Shown piece by piece: positions 47,241 to 58,330 of a stretch of 64,000 nt of DNA. The stretch is from assembly GCA_015680685.1 (NCBI GenBank), contig MNCI01028890.1, positions 26,292 through 90,291 of the forward strand. Direction: 5' to 3'. The notes under the pieces were generated by a model that worked only from the letters and a program-made list of their open reading frames with translations, was not told the DNA's origin and searched no databases. The stretch comes from Gnetum montanum (Eukaryota > Streptophyta > Gnetopsida > Gnetales > Gnetaceae). The first letter of the stretch is position 1. The number at the start of each line of letters is the position of its first letter. A program made the position numbers and the translations under genes.

Positions 47241-47830
47241 ACTACATATAGACACTTTGAATTTTTTCTTCTAGTGCACATTGTTTGCATGTAGAGATAG
47301 ATGCTTACTTTACAGCCCAAAGTTTCTACATGCAATTGCACCCTATATTGATGTACGTGATACATGGAACTCTCTTCTCAATCTTTCCAAATTCATTTTC
47401 TTTAGATATTTCTTGGGAAAGATCTCTGATGCCCATTCTTGCATCAATAATGCTTAGCCATGCCCTTCCCATTATGATTGAAAAATCCCCTTTGTAGTTC
47501 TTCATCTTGATTACTAAGAAGTCGGTAGGATAAGACCACCCAAAAATAGTGGTCATAATGTCTTCTACTAATTCCAATGGAACACTGATGGACTAGTCTA
47601 CCAATTCTAATCGTATGTTACTCTTCTTGAAAGGTGGCAGGTTCCAAGTAGTGTACATCTCATGAGAAATCATATTAACATTAGAACTTGAATCAAGAAG
47701 AGCCTTACATAGTTTTTTCCTAGTAATCTACAAATAGATTAGAGGACTTTCAGGATTGGCTAATTTCTTGGGAAGGTTTCTTGCATGGATCCAATTAGAC
47801 ATAGTGTAAGTAAGCATTATGATTTGGATC
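47241..47830 (-). pseudogene. pol: E4 protease and cysteine module
   Basis: The active site reads KALLDSSSNVN near 47690: the Gly of Asp-Ser-Gly is Ser. The 83-codon frame 47577-47326 carries LVEDIMTTIFGWSYPTDFLVI and IIMGRAWLSIIDARMGIRDLS. Of the cysteine module, the first two (VPCITYINIGC) and the C-x2-C pair (CKQCA) are kept; the last Cys is lost near 47244. Stops separate the active-site segment from the rest. Confidence 0.82.
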
Positions 47831-48596
47831 CTTGGCAAAGTTTGGTTTAAAGAAGGCCTGAAGGAATTTGATATGGGGGAAGAGGCAAGAGTATGGTTGT
47901 CAAGTAGGGGTGTAGGTGAAGGCTTAGGTGGACTATGGAATCAAAATAAAGGTCTTTTCTTTGATCTAGCATTTGACCCCTCCAATTGATGATTGGGTTG
48001 CAAATAATAGCCCTCGTAGCATTGCATTATCATAGTTGAGCGGGAAATTCACCTTGCATTGGTGGAGTAGGTTGTAGTTGTGCAAATAGAGGAGGAGTGT
48101 GTGCAGGGACAAGTGGAGGATAAGTATTAGAGGCAATATCCCTTCTTTCATGTGGCGAATGACCTTGGTAATAATTTGAAAGATGGTAGTAAGGCTAGAA
48201 ATTAGAAACATGATTGGAGGAGTCACATGGAGACATGGGTTGCTACACATTATAACCATATGGATTAGGCTGCCAGTAAGGGTACTATTGTCTTGGCAGT
48301 GCTAGTACCCATGATTGTGGTTGTTGTCATTATTTCTACTATTCATACAGTTACAGTGGAGTTCCACTTGGATAATATAGTTGTTGCTGATGGAACTGCT
48401 TGAGATTACCTTGAGGATAAGGTAACCTTCTAAATATTTGCCTTTCTGTAAGTTGTGGATGTAACGCATACACCCCATACTCCTATAGATGTGACACAAC
48501 AAGGCAACATCCCTTAGGATAGACATCACGTCCACAATCATCATCTGATTCACTATTCACAACCTCTTCTATTGTAGCAATTTTTCCCTTACTTTG
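47831..48596 (-). pseudogene. gag: E4 gag, 3' part
   Basis: This is the C-terminal part of the gag gene cut by E5. SKGKIATIEEVVNSES (near 48590-48545) corresponds to the segment before the zinc knuckle in the sister copies. The knuckle itself is reduced to CGRDVYPKGCC: one Cys and the His are missing, apparently through a small deletion plus a transition. A Pro-rich tail follows to about 47965. The other half lies at 58331-60078; the two read in register across the CTTTG duplication. Confidence 0.82.
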
Positions 48597-49377
48597 TGAA
48601 GAGTGGCGAGGTACCCCTACACTCAACCATATGAATACGAGCATAACATGCATGATCCGATCGAACTCCATAGACTAAGTGCCTACATGCCTCATGGAAC
48701 ACTTAAGGTTAACCATTCGTTGTCTTTCCAGACTTGTATTTGTCATGGTGTATGGTTAAGTAAGTCTGAGGTATATGATTTTTATGTGTTTTTTGGTTTA
48801 TCTCCTATGCTAGTGAGGTGAAGGTTTGAAGAGAATAATTACATAACTCTAACTAACTAACTAAGTCTGAATTACCCTAGTGTCAGCATCCATTCCTACT
48901 TACCATTCACACCTTGAACCAATGTAACCGTGGCTACCAAATGCTAATCATACTGAGGCACCACACGTAACACGCGTGCTCGAAGCAGTCATACTGAGGC
49001 ACTTAAATATGAGAGAAGGGTTGAGAGAGAATAATAAAGAATGTAAATAATAGATAATAAATAATAGTAAATAAATCCTAATTAGCCTATTCCATTCACT
49101 ATAAGGTTTATCCAGGAAGTTTGTCTTTATTGCCGTATACAAACTTGCGTTCAGGTACAATGTTTGCTTGAATAAAGATCCGTTAACTTTAGGAATCCTA
49201 CTATAGGCACATGGAAAATATTCTATCTCTAGAGTGATTAATTTTTCATAGTTTCCCTACTGTCTAAGCCTAGGATGGAAAACAAGGGAGAGCCGCCTCT
49301 TATTTATAGAATTTGTGGTGTACCGCGATATCACGAGGGATGCGATATCGCGACAGCCAGAATATCGCATCTCATCA
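48597..49377 (-). repeat. E5 3' LTR
   Basis: TGAAGAGTGGCGAGG...GCATCTCATCA on the + strand, 781 bp. TATA on the minus strand at 49301-49308. Only about three GATATC-type palindromes, against about five in its partner. Confidence 0.95.
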
Positions 49378-49389
49378 TACCCCCATGAC
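49378..49389 (-). other. E5 polypurine tract
   Basis: tacccccatgac, i.e. GTCATGGGGGTA beside the LTR. Confidence 0.8.
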
Positions 49390-51205
49390 TAAATGAAAAC
49401 TCATCCTTAAGTTCCTTACAATAATATCGAGAAGGTATGATATTATTGACTCAAATGGAACTAATGGGATGACATGTGAACGGATCATCATTACAAGACT
49501 TGACAAAAATGGTGTTCATGACAAAAAGAGTGAACACCTTATTACATTGACATCAGGCCTCATTTGGCAGCTAAGAAAGAGAGAGAGAAAGAAGTGTTGC
49601 TACTGCCAATGCCAAGATTGTGCCTTTCATTGTCCATCCATAAGCGCACTATCGATCTTGCCCCTTGCATAACTGCTTCAGCACTGCTCCATTCCAAGTG
49701 TTCTTTCTAGATCCCATTCATTGTTGTATGATCGCCATCTGCACATACAATACAATCTATGTATTAGCAAGGGTAAATAAATCATCATGTAATTAATACC
49801 TTACTTTGGTGTTAGTCCATTTTCTAGGTTGTGGTATGGTTGATTGTGGATCTTGAGATGTAATATTGATGACTGCCAAAGGTGTAGGGGTTAGGAAAAA
49901 ATCAAAAAAATTAGGGCTAGAAGAAAATCAAAAAAATCAGGCCCTGTACCCCCATGACTAATCATGAACCTTCGGTAGCATTAGAATGGAGAAAGAAAAG
50001 GAATAAGAAAGATGAGGAAAAAGAGACAACTATAGCATTGATGAAATGGATGTCAAGATGGAAATGAACAACAGAAAATTAATTGCAAAAATGTTAAGGA
50101 AAATAATTTAACTGATGCACCAAATAGGAATGTTAGTGGGTCCTCCCCAAAGTAGGCTCATGCCCTTAATGCCCTGACAAACCCACATTCAAAGAGTCCA
50201 TAGGCTCTGGGAATGTCATTTGGAACAAGAGTTAAAGTCTTAACCACAAGAATTTACCAAAAAGAAAACAATGCGTTAACCAAAATATATACTAATGATA
50301 CAATCGGCAAGGAGGTGATCAATGGAGAGATGGATGGAGAGGAGAGAATGGAATGGAATCCCAAGAATAAGGTGGTGTATAGCCCCTTGTTTTTTGCATG
50401 ATTAATGTGACTTAGCAAATCCCATTCCAAGTCTTGCCTCAAACAAACCACTTCCAGTGACTTCGCATTAATGCATCCAGCCAAACCATCCTCTTGAAGC
50501 AACAAGAATGCCTTCTCCAAGAGCCACCACCATTCTGATAAAACAAGGAGAGAATGGAAAGTGAGAAGGGCCTTGGTTAGAGGGAACATTTTTATTTTGA
50601 GTTCCATAACTAGTGCTTCTAGCCCAAGGAATTATTCCATCTAAGGGGTGTGCTTTGAATCCTCACATTTTCATTTTTTTTTGGTTTTTTGTTTTTTGTT
50701 TTTATGCATGAGAACCACACCATGTAAAAACTTTATTATTTTTATTAGCTTAGCTTCTCAATGATTGGGTAATGTTGAAATGATAAGAAAACTCAATAAG
50801 AAAAACATTCAAGCACCCAAGAGAATGGCCAACACAAAAGAATCAAATTTCCGTGAAGTCACACCCTTTTCAATCCTTGAGTCCTTCCTTAGTTTGAGAA
50901 ATGCCCAGTTACTGATTCGTTAGAGTTCTTATTTAGAAGGGACTGTACATTTCCAAGCTGAGAGAAAATATAGAAACTTGTGGAGGAATGGATGAAGTGA
51001 ACTCATTATCTGTCATATCAAAAGAAACATACCTTAGTATCAACATTGTGACTTAAAGGTAAAAACAAAACATTAGCAATCAATCATGAAAATAGTTCAT
51101 ACCATCACGAAGAACACTTATTGGGTGACAAACTTACAAGATGGATCACATGCACACACACACACAAAATGAAAAATTATAATAATGATGTAAAAAAAAA
51201 CATGA
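49390..51205 (-). other. E5 3' region after pol
   Basis: Contains a GA-rich run near 49575-49590, the second TCATGGGGG motif at 49947-49955, and a 117-codon open frame (50607-50254) whose middle, AFLLLQEDGLAGCINAKSLEVV, aligns with E1, E2 and E3. A short CA run lies at about 51150-51168. No intact gene is claimed. Confidence 0.65.
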
Positions 51206-51219
51206 AAAGTTAAAGAAAT

Positions 51220-51428
51220 TTGTAAAACAAAAATGTGAAAGACAAAAATGTGTAAAACAAAAATGTGTAAAACAAAACGTGTAAGACAAAAACGTGTAAA
51301 ACAAAAATGTGTAAAACAAAACGTGTAAGACAAAAACGTGTAAAACAAAAATGTGTAAAACAAAAATTCGTAAAACAAAAATGTGTAAAACAAAAACTTG
51401 TAAAACAAAAATGTGTAAAACAAAAATT
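51220..51428 (-). repeat. 15-bp minisatellite, expanded
   Basis: About 14 units of the type TGTGTAAAACAAAAA on the + strand, some with a one- or two-base shortening (aaacgtgtaagac). It sits at the same place as the E1 array. Confidence 0.93.
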
Positions 51429-51453
51429 AAAAAGAACTAAGGGCCCCAAATAA

Positions 51454-52640
51454 TTAGCATAGGTGGCCATCTCCCCCATGATTGAATGGAAAGGGAGAGA
51501 TTCGAAATAGAGAGTGAGGTTGCCCACTAGTGGAGGTGTAATTTGTACTAGTTGTTGTGGGTTCACAGAAAGGTTTCGTTTGTTGTACATTAACCAATAA
51601 TCTTTTATCTAGGCTGTCACGCTTGTATATCATCATCGCTCCAGAGGGGAAGGTTGTATGAATAATATAGGATCCTTCCCATAATGTTTGAAATTTTGTA
51701 TGTTGTGGTACGTGCATGGGATTCCAGTAAAGGACCTTGCCTCCTGGTTGGTACCTAAACCTTTGAATTCTTAAGTCATGACATTGTTTACTGTGTGCCT
51801 TGTGCAATTCATTTAACAATAGTGCAGCCAATCTATTCTCGTCTAGCATGTTCAGAGTTGCCAACCATTGTTTTTGTGCTAGGTCGAGGTCTAGGTGAAG
51901 GTTGCAAGCCATGGATAGTGTATGGAGCTCATTCTGTATGTGGAGCTTGGGTAGTTTCCTGTACACTAACTCATAGGGAGAATAGCCTATAGGGAGCTTC
52001 CAAGTGGAGTGGTATGCCCAGAGAGCATCATTAAGTTTCATGCTCTAGTATCGCCTAAATTTGCTAATCGTTCTTGTTAATATTCTTGTAATCTCCCAAT
52101 TAGTAACCTCGGCTTGGCCATTAGCTTGGGGGTGGTAAGGTGTGATCAATTTATGCTCAACCCCTAAGTTTTGCATCAATTTTCGAAAGTTTGCACTCGT
52201 AAAATGTGTTCCATTATTAGAGATGAGTGCACGTGGCACACCAAACCTATTTATGATTTTTTGTTGTACAAATTGTGCAGCCGTAGATGATGTGTAGTCT
52301 GTTATTGTGGCTACTACAGCCTATTTGGTTAAGTAATCAACAACAACGATGATATATGCTTTTCCATTGGACATTGGTGTAATAGGCCCCATAAAATCTA
52401 TTCCCCAGATATTGAAGAGTTCTAAAGGTTGAATCCATTGTTGTAGACCCTCAATTCTAGTAGTCATTCCACCATCACGTTGGTAGCATTTACAGGATTG
52501 GGAAAAATTATGAGCATCCCAAAATAGTGTTGGCCAATAATATCCTACAAGCAAGACCTTGGTAGCCATTCATCTCCCAGCATAGTGACCCCCACAAGGG
52601 CCCTCTTGAGCATCCTGGAGAACTTTTAATTGATCCTTAT
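51454..52640 (-). pseudogene. pol: E5 integrase, decayed
   Basis: Zinc-binding region: CGGHY...SCKCYQRDGG, where one Cys of the CxxC pair is displaced. Core: KAYIIVVVDYLTK keeps Asp 1. LISNNGTHF has Asn for Asp 2. NGQAEVTNWEI keeps Glu, while the following NRE is NWE. The C-terminal domain is open for 195 codons from 52041: LNDALWAYHSTWKLPIGYSPY, then FRYQPGGKVLYWNP and LWEGSYIIHTTFPSGAMM. A frameshift near 51600 takes the end out of register. In the other frame the segment MGEMATYANYLG continues into the minisatellite-coded FCFTH repeats. Confidence 0.92.
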
Positions 52641-52800
52641 TGAGCACGCACCATCAAACCAAGCCATCAAGACAAAATTTATAGAGTTGTCCCTTGATTT
52701 CCATGAAGTACTTGGTTTTGTGAAGAAACTGTTGTTTCTCCTTAAAGTACAATCCTTGCAGTGTTTTTTAGGAGATGAGATAAGTAAGAATGCTACTATA

Positions 52801-53256
52801 CTAATTTAATTCCATGGATTGATCATTTACTACATCGGCAAAGAGGGTTTCATCAGGAAAATGGTCAGATACAACATATTCATCCTCTTTGCTATCCCAA
52901 CGCAACCAAGATAGGTGATTTGTGACTACATTCTCGGTGCCTTTGTAATCTACTATTGTTAAATCGAACTCTTGAAGAATTATGAACCAACGTCTGATAC
53001 GTTGGCTAACCGTTGACTTGTTCATAAGGAACCTAATTGCACTATGATCCGTATGGATGTATACTTTGTAGCCTAGTACATAGTGCCTAAATTTGTCCAG
53101 TGCAAACACTACAGCCATTAATTCCTTTTCCGTAGTCGTGTGGTTGAGTTGTGCACTGGTGATACTCTTACTAGCACAGTGGATGTAATAAGGTTGTTTT
53201 TGTTCATCTAATTCTGTCAGTACGGCTCCTAAGGCGTAATTAGATACGTCGGTCAT
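52801..53256 (-). pseudogene. pol: E5 RNase H
   Basis: An open run of 151 codons: MTDVSNYALGAVL, TTTEKELMAVVFALDKFRHY, IHTDHSAIRFL and VVTNHLSWLRWD. Asp 1, Glu and Asp 3 are kept; the final VADHLS Asp is Asn here. It lies in the second of the two E5 frames, with integrase. The frame change relative to RT can be explained by a 2-base deletion near 53440, where ccagtgtccaagg replaces the ccaatgtgtccaagg seen in E2. Confidence 0.92.
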
Positions 53257-54400
53257 GATATGGAATGGCCTGGATTAGTTAGGGGCTTGTAGAATGGGAG
53301 TTTCCACAAGCCTCTGTTTGAGAGTTTGGAATGCTCATTCACATTCCTTGGTCCATTCGAATGGTGCATCTTTTTTCATTATTTCCACCAATGGCTTGGC
53401 AATTTTGGAGAAGTTCTCGATAAATATCCTATAGTAGCCAGTGTCCAAGGAGTGATCGAATGTCTTTGATAGTTTCTGGTTGTCAGGTAATTCCTTGAAT
53501 GACTTTAATTTTTTCCAGATCCACCTCTATTCTTGATTGTGAAATTTTATGCCCCAGTACTACGCGCTCTTAAACCATCAAATGGCTCTTCTACCAGTTT
53601 AGGTTGGTTTCAACAAATCATTTTAATACTTGCTCTAATCGATTGAGGGCTTGATCAAAGCTCATCCCATAAGTGGAGAATTCATCCATAAAGACTTCTA
53701 CTTCGTTACCTATTTTTTGTTGAAATGTGCTTAGAACTAATCGTTGGAATGTGGCAGGGGCATTGCACAAGCCAAAAGGAATTTTTTTATATGAAAATGT
53801 TCCCCAAGGATTGGTGAACATTGTTTTGGCTTGGTCTTCTGGTGCGATTTGTATTTGGTTGTACCCACTATACCCATAAAGAAAACTGTCTTAGCGATGC
53901 CCTACTATAGTGTCTAAGACTTGGTCAATGAATGGCAATGGGAAGTGATCTTTGAATGTTGCCATATTTAATAGCCTAAAGTCTATACATAACCTCCATT
54001 TTCCTCCTTTTTTTGGTATGATTACAAGAGGGCTAACCCATTTGCTATTAGTAATGGGGTAAATGAACCTAGCCTTGAGGAGTTGCTTGATCTCTTCCTT
54101 CACTACTTGTTTCAATTTTAGGTTCAATCTCCTCTATGGTTGCTTCCGAGGCTTCATGGAGGGATTTGTGTAAATCCTATGCTGGCATATCCTAGGGTAT
54201 ATTCCAGTTATCTCAAGGTATGACCAGGAAAAGTCTTTTAACCATTTATTAATTACCTTCAATAGGCTTTCATTCTATTTGGGGATAATTTTTGCATTAA
54301 CAATTACTGGTTTTCCATTTTCAAGGGTCATGTATTCCAAACTGGTAGGTAATGGTTTTAGGTCTAGGGGCTCTTGTCTAAATTCCTTAGGAATCTCCAA
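53257..54400 (-). pseudogene. pol: E5 reverse transcriptase, decayed
   Basis: 54127-53891 carries LKQVVKEEIKQLLKARFIYP, SKWVSPLVIIPKKGGKWRL and DFRLLNMATFKDHFPLPFID. Next comes FLYGYSGY near 53875, where the first catalytic Asp is Tyr. 53821-53618 carries NPWGTFSYKKIPFGLCNAPATFQ and VFMDEFSTYG, where the second Asp of the FMDD box (53691-53702) is Glu. The frame is the same as protease and gag apart from stops. The region downstream of the box (LGHKISQS, IRSLLGH) is recognisable but shifted. Confidence 0.92.
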
Positions 54401-55215
54401 CTTCCACTAATTAATGTTTTCAAAGTTAAGGGCTGGAAGTTGGAAACGAACTTGCTCTAATACATCTGTGCTTTCAATGTAAGCACTAGTTATCCCCTCA
54501 GATAGTTCCATGCATGTTAATAAGTTGCTTCCTAGATCAGCCATCAGCCACTGGGTGTCTTCTTGTTGTGTGGCTGCTGCATATAGGCACTTTTGTATGT
54601 CAATATCTTGTGCACACCGATTGCATGCAGGCAATGTTAAGCTTTGCATCACCCATGATTTCTGCATGAAATGGCACCCTGTGTCACCATATGTGATGCA
54701 TGGAACTCTTTTCCTCTCAATCTTCCCAAAAGTATTTTTTTTGGATATTTCTAGGGAAAGATTGTGAATTCCTAGGCATGCATCAATTGTGCTCAGACAT
54801 GTCCTTCCCATTATTATTAGGAAATCTCCCTTGTCATTATTCATTCAGATCACCAAGAAATCAGCTAGGTATGACCAACCACCCACGATGGTAACAATAT
54901 CCTCAACTTGTCCTAAAGGAATAGTGATGGACTGGTTAGCCAGCTCTAAGCGAATATTGCTCTTCTTGAGTGGAGGTAGGTTCTAGGATTTATACAATTC
55001 TTGCAAGATTAAGTTGAATCCAGAACCTGAGTCAAGAAGAGCCTTATGTAGTTTATTTCCAGTGACCTGAAGGTAGATTAAGGGGCTCCCAGGATCGGAT
55101 AATTTCTTGGGAAGGTGGCCTACCTTGATCCAGTTGATTACGGTATGTGTTAACATAACCGTGTGCATTGGGTGCATCTTTTTGTTTGAAGGGGTTCCTG
55201 AGCCCTTATTTGTTA
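54401..55215 (-). pseudogene. pol: E5 protease, cysteine module and linker
   Basis: This is the only copy with the protease triad intact: KALLDSGSGFNLI in the frame 55177-54983. VDWLASSKRILL-like shadow frames are ignored. PLGQVEDIVTIVGGWSYLADFLVI-like sequence bridges to 54844, where NNDKGDFLIIMGRTCLSTIDACLGIHNLSLEIS follows with a stop-free 145 codons. The cysteine module (54587-54700) is complete at C-x7-C-x16-C-x2-C-x8-C. The linker ends LPALNFENIN near 54410, just before RT. Two stops (after LYKS and at about 54850) break the frame. Confidence 0.9.
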
Positions 55216-55264
55216 CAGCGGTGTTTTGATGTTCAATCGCTTGTGAGGGTGAGGGCTTAGTTGG

Positions 55265-57394
55265 ATTCTTGGCTTTGAAGAAAGGTCATTTCAGTATAAA
55301 ACTGTTAGGACCAACTAAGAATTGAGGATTGGAAGCCCTTGTGACATTAGGTTGTTGCGATTGAGTGGGAAATACCCTTGGCGTTGTTGGAGTAGTTGCT
55401 GGTGGAGTTACCAGCGTGAGAGGTGCGGATGGATTTGCGGGATGGAATACATGTGGAGTATCCCTTCCTGGTGGGGAAGTCTGGTAAGATTCCCAAAATG
55501 GGTAGTGATGTTGTGGGGTTGCATAACCCATAGGGTCACTTGGAGGGATCGGTTGCCAGTAAGGGTACTGTTATTTCGATGGTGGCATCTCCCACAACTG
55601 TGGGTGTTGCCACTACTAATGTTGTCTGATGGGTTGTGGTGGAGTTCCACTTGGATAATACGTTAAGGGTTGGTGGAACTTTCTTGGGTTACCTTGAGGA
55701 TAGCGTAACCTTCAGGGTATCTACCATTGGTTGAGTCTTGGGTTAACTGCATACACCCCAGACTCCTGTAGATGTGAGATGATTGGACAACATCCCTTAG
55801 GATGTTCATAGTAGCAGATCTCACATCCACCATCATCATCTATGTCTGAGTCCATAACCTCATTGGAGATAGTAATTTTCCCTTTACCCTTGTTATGTGC
55901 AGGGCCTAAATCTCTCCACTTTTTCTTGTCCTTGTCACTACTTCGTTCCTCCTTAGACTCCTCTACAATCTTTAGGATAGTTTTAATTTTATTGTCTAAA
56001 GAGCTCCATACTTCTTCTACTTTAGCAGCTACTTCTGTTGTTAGCTTCTGAAGCGGCAAGGTTTTTCAGTTCACTAACTCTTCAAGTGGTGACTCATCCT
56101 CTTCATTGCAAAATCTCACTCCCTTCTTTTGAAGAGAGGGATCACGGTTGTATTCTTCTGCACTCTCTCTTTTTCATAGCTCCCCTTCTTCTTTGGCTAC
56201 TTATTCCAAAAATCGATGAATCTCATGGGATCTAAGTTTTGATAGTCTCCCTTGGGCATAAATCCCAAGGGTTCTCCTAGTTTCATACCTTAGCCCATCT
56301 ACGAGATGGTGTAGTTGATCCCATTATGCATATCCATGGCCTGGGCAACGATGTAACAATGCATAATAGCTGCCCATGGCAGCATCCAAGGGTTCATGAG
56401 TACCTTGCTTCCATCCTTGGATCTTCTTATGCAAGTTAGACACTCTAGAGTATGTTTGATACTTATCATTGAAGAGTTCTAACATCATACTCCACCTCCT
56501 GATGGTTTTCGGTTCTAAGGACTGATACCAACTCTCTGCTTCCTTGATGAGTGTCTTGGGAAACAACTTTAGTTTTTGCCACTCGTTCTCTATTTTTTGT
56601 AAGGAACAGGCATCATAGAATGCCTGTAAATGATGTTGTGGATCAGTGTTGTATCCCCCCTCAAAGCGTAGGATGTTGTTCATGTCTAAGTTTTTGATCC
56701 AACTATCTTTTAAATGCCTTGTTGGGATTCTCACTGCCTCTGTTATATTGAGCATACTTTGGGTTGCAAGTAGGGGCTCATCATGATCATCTCTTTCATG
56801 ACACCTGTGATGTCTTCATTGTTCCCTACTTTCCCTTCGTTCATGCCCTTGTCCTTGCTCTTGACTCTCTCGTCAAGGTCTCTCATTTTTATTACCTTTA
56901 TCCTCTTCGTGATGCTCTCCATGATTGCACCTTGATGTGAAAGGAGAGGGTGACTGATGTGAAGAAGGTGAAGAAGAAGGAGAACCATCACCATGATGAT
57001 GTTTCTTGCCTTCTCTTCTATAGCTTCAGCCCCGATCGTGATGACGATCTAAGTGCCCATCCTTGTCATTTGTTGTTGTTCCCTCTATGAATAGTAGGTG
57101 TTCACGGGGATCAGAACCAGGGTTATGTATCATGGAGCATAGGTTCTGATACCCCACCTCCTCACTATTGTTAGGAGGGGGAACATCCTTTGATAGAGAA
57201 CCTGTTATGAGTGGTTCACCATCTTCAATTTCACTAAGGACGTGCAGGACCTCTTTGCCCTTAAACCTGGGATGAGTATATTCCATCCTATATTGCTGAG
57301 GAATCGGCTGATTTAGGTTATGTATTCTTGATTTTCGAGTGTTCTTTGTATTATCCCTAGGTGATGTGCTCTTGTGAGAAGAAGAAGAAGACAT
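55265..57394 (-). pseudogene. gag: E5 gag, best preserved copy
   Basis: The start at 57394 encodes MSSSSSHKSTSPRDN, open for 122 codons. An Arg/His- and Ser/Pro-rich stretch is out of frame at 56994-56743. The gag core is open from 56755 to 56324 (ITEAVRIPTRHLKDSWIKN, RFEGGYNTDPQHHLQAFYD, ESWYQSLEP). The AAKVEEVWSSLDNKI segment and the zinc knuckle CEICYYEHPKGCC (about 55826-55787) lie in 56059-55721. A Pro/Gln-rich tail ends at about 55286. The gag start, core, knuckle and tail all share the frame of protease and RT, so the ancestor probably made Gag-Pol as one polyprotein with no frameshift site. Confidence 0.9.
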
Positions 57395-57519
57395 GATGTC
57401 TTATCGGTGTGCTATTTGACCATTATATAATTTTTTTCATTTGATTAATCCTAAGGTTTGTTTAAGCTCCCAACGATGTGAGTAATATCCTATGTTCTAC
57501 TTAGCACACAAACACTTAG

Positions 57520-57537
57520 TCCCCGGCAACGGTGCCA
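57520..57537 (-). other. E5 primer-binding site
   Basis: TGGCACCGTTGCCGGGGA on the minus strand, one base from the LTR; very close to the tRNA-Asp 3' complement. Confidence 0.92.
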
Positions 57538-57538
57538 A

Positions 57539-58325
57539 TGATGAGTGGCAAGGTACCCCTACACTCAACCATACGAATACGAGCGTAACACGTGCGATCT
57601 GGTCAAACTTTGCAAACTAAGTGCCTACATGCCTCATGGAATACTTAAGGCTAACCATTCATTGTCTTCCTAGATTTACTTGTATTTGTCATGGTGTATG
57701 GTTAAGTAAGTCTGAGGTATATGATTTTTATGTGTTTTTCGGTTTATCTCCTATGCTAGTGAGGTGAAGGGTTGAAGAGACTAATTACCTAACTCTAACT
57801 AACTAACTAAGTCTGAATTAACCTAGCATTAGCATCCATTTCCACTTACCATTCACACCCTGAACTAATCGCTGCTGGGATCACCACACGTAACGCACGT
57901 GCTCGAAGCAGTCTTACTGAGGCACTTAACTAGGAGAGAAGGGTTGAGAGAGAATTAATTCCTAATAAAGCATGTAATTAATAGATAATAAATAACAGTA
58001 AATAAATCCTAATTAGCCTATTCCATGCACTACAAGGTTTATCTAGGAAGTTCATTTTTATTGTCGTACACAAACTTGTGTTCAGGTACAATGTTTGCTC
58101 GAATAAAGATCCATTCACTTTAGGACTCCTACTGCGGGCACATGGAAAATATTCTATCACTGGAGTGATCAATCTACCAGATTTTCCCTACTATCTAAGC
58201 CTAGGATGGAAAACAAGAGAGAGCCACCTCTTATTTATAGAATTTATGGCATATCGCAATATTGCATACGTGATATCATGGGAGATGACGTGATATCGCG
58301 AGGGATGCGATATCGCGTCTCATCA
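57539..58325 (-). repeat. E5 5' LTR
   Basis: TGATGAGTGGCAAGG...GCGTCTCATCA, 787 bp. TATA at 58232-58239. Five GATATC-type palindromes lie at about 58250-58315. Compared with the 3' LTR there are many single changes, mostly transitions. Confidence 0.95.
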
Positions 58326-58330
58326 CTTTG

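Larger units (their letters stand above)
48597..58325 (-). mobile_element. E5: complete Ty3/gypsy Tat/Athila-like element nested in E4
   Basis: LTRs of 781 and 787 bp and a perfect target duplication CTTTG (48592-48596 and 58326-58330) within the gag gene of E4. It has all domains in order and the best-preserved PBS of the five. Gag start, gag core, zinc knuckle, protease and RT all share one minus-strand frame; RNase H and integrase share a second. It is the best template for describing the family, but it is inactive: RT, RNase H and integrase each have a changed catalytic residue. Confidence 0.97.

Noticed and set aside
51220-51428. Regular repeat array resembling a CRISPR
   Set aside because: The units are 15 bp, directly abutting, without unique spacers, at the same place as in E1; it is a minisatellite in a plant element.
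55322-55666. 114-codon plus-strand Trp/Arg-rich frame
   Set aside because: Antisense shadow of the Pro/Gln-rich gag tail of E5.
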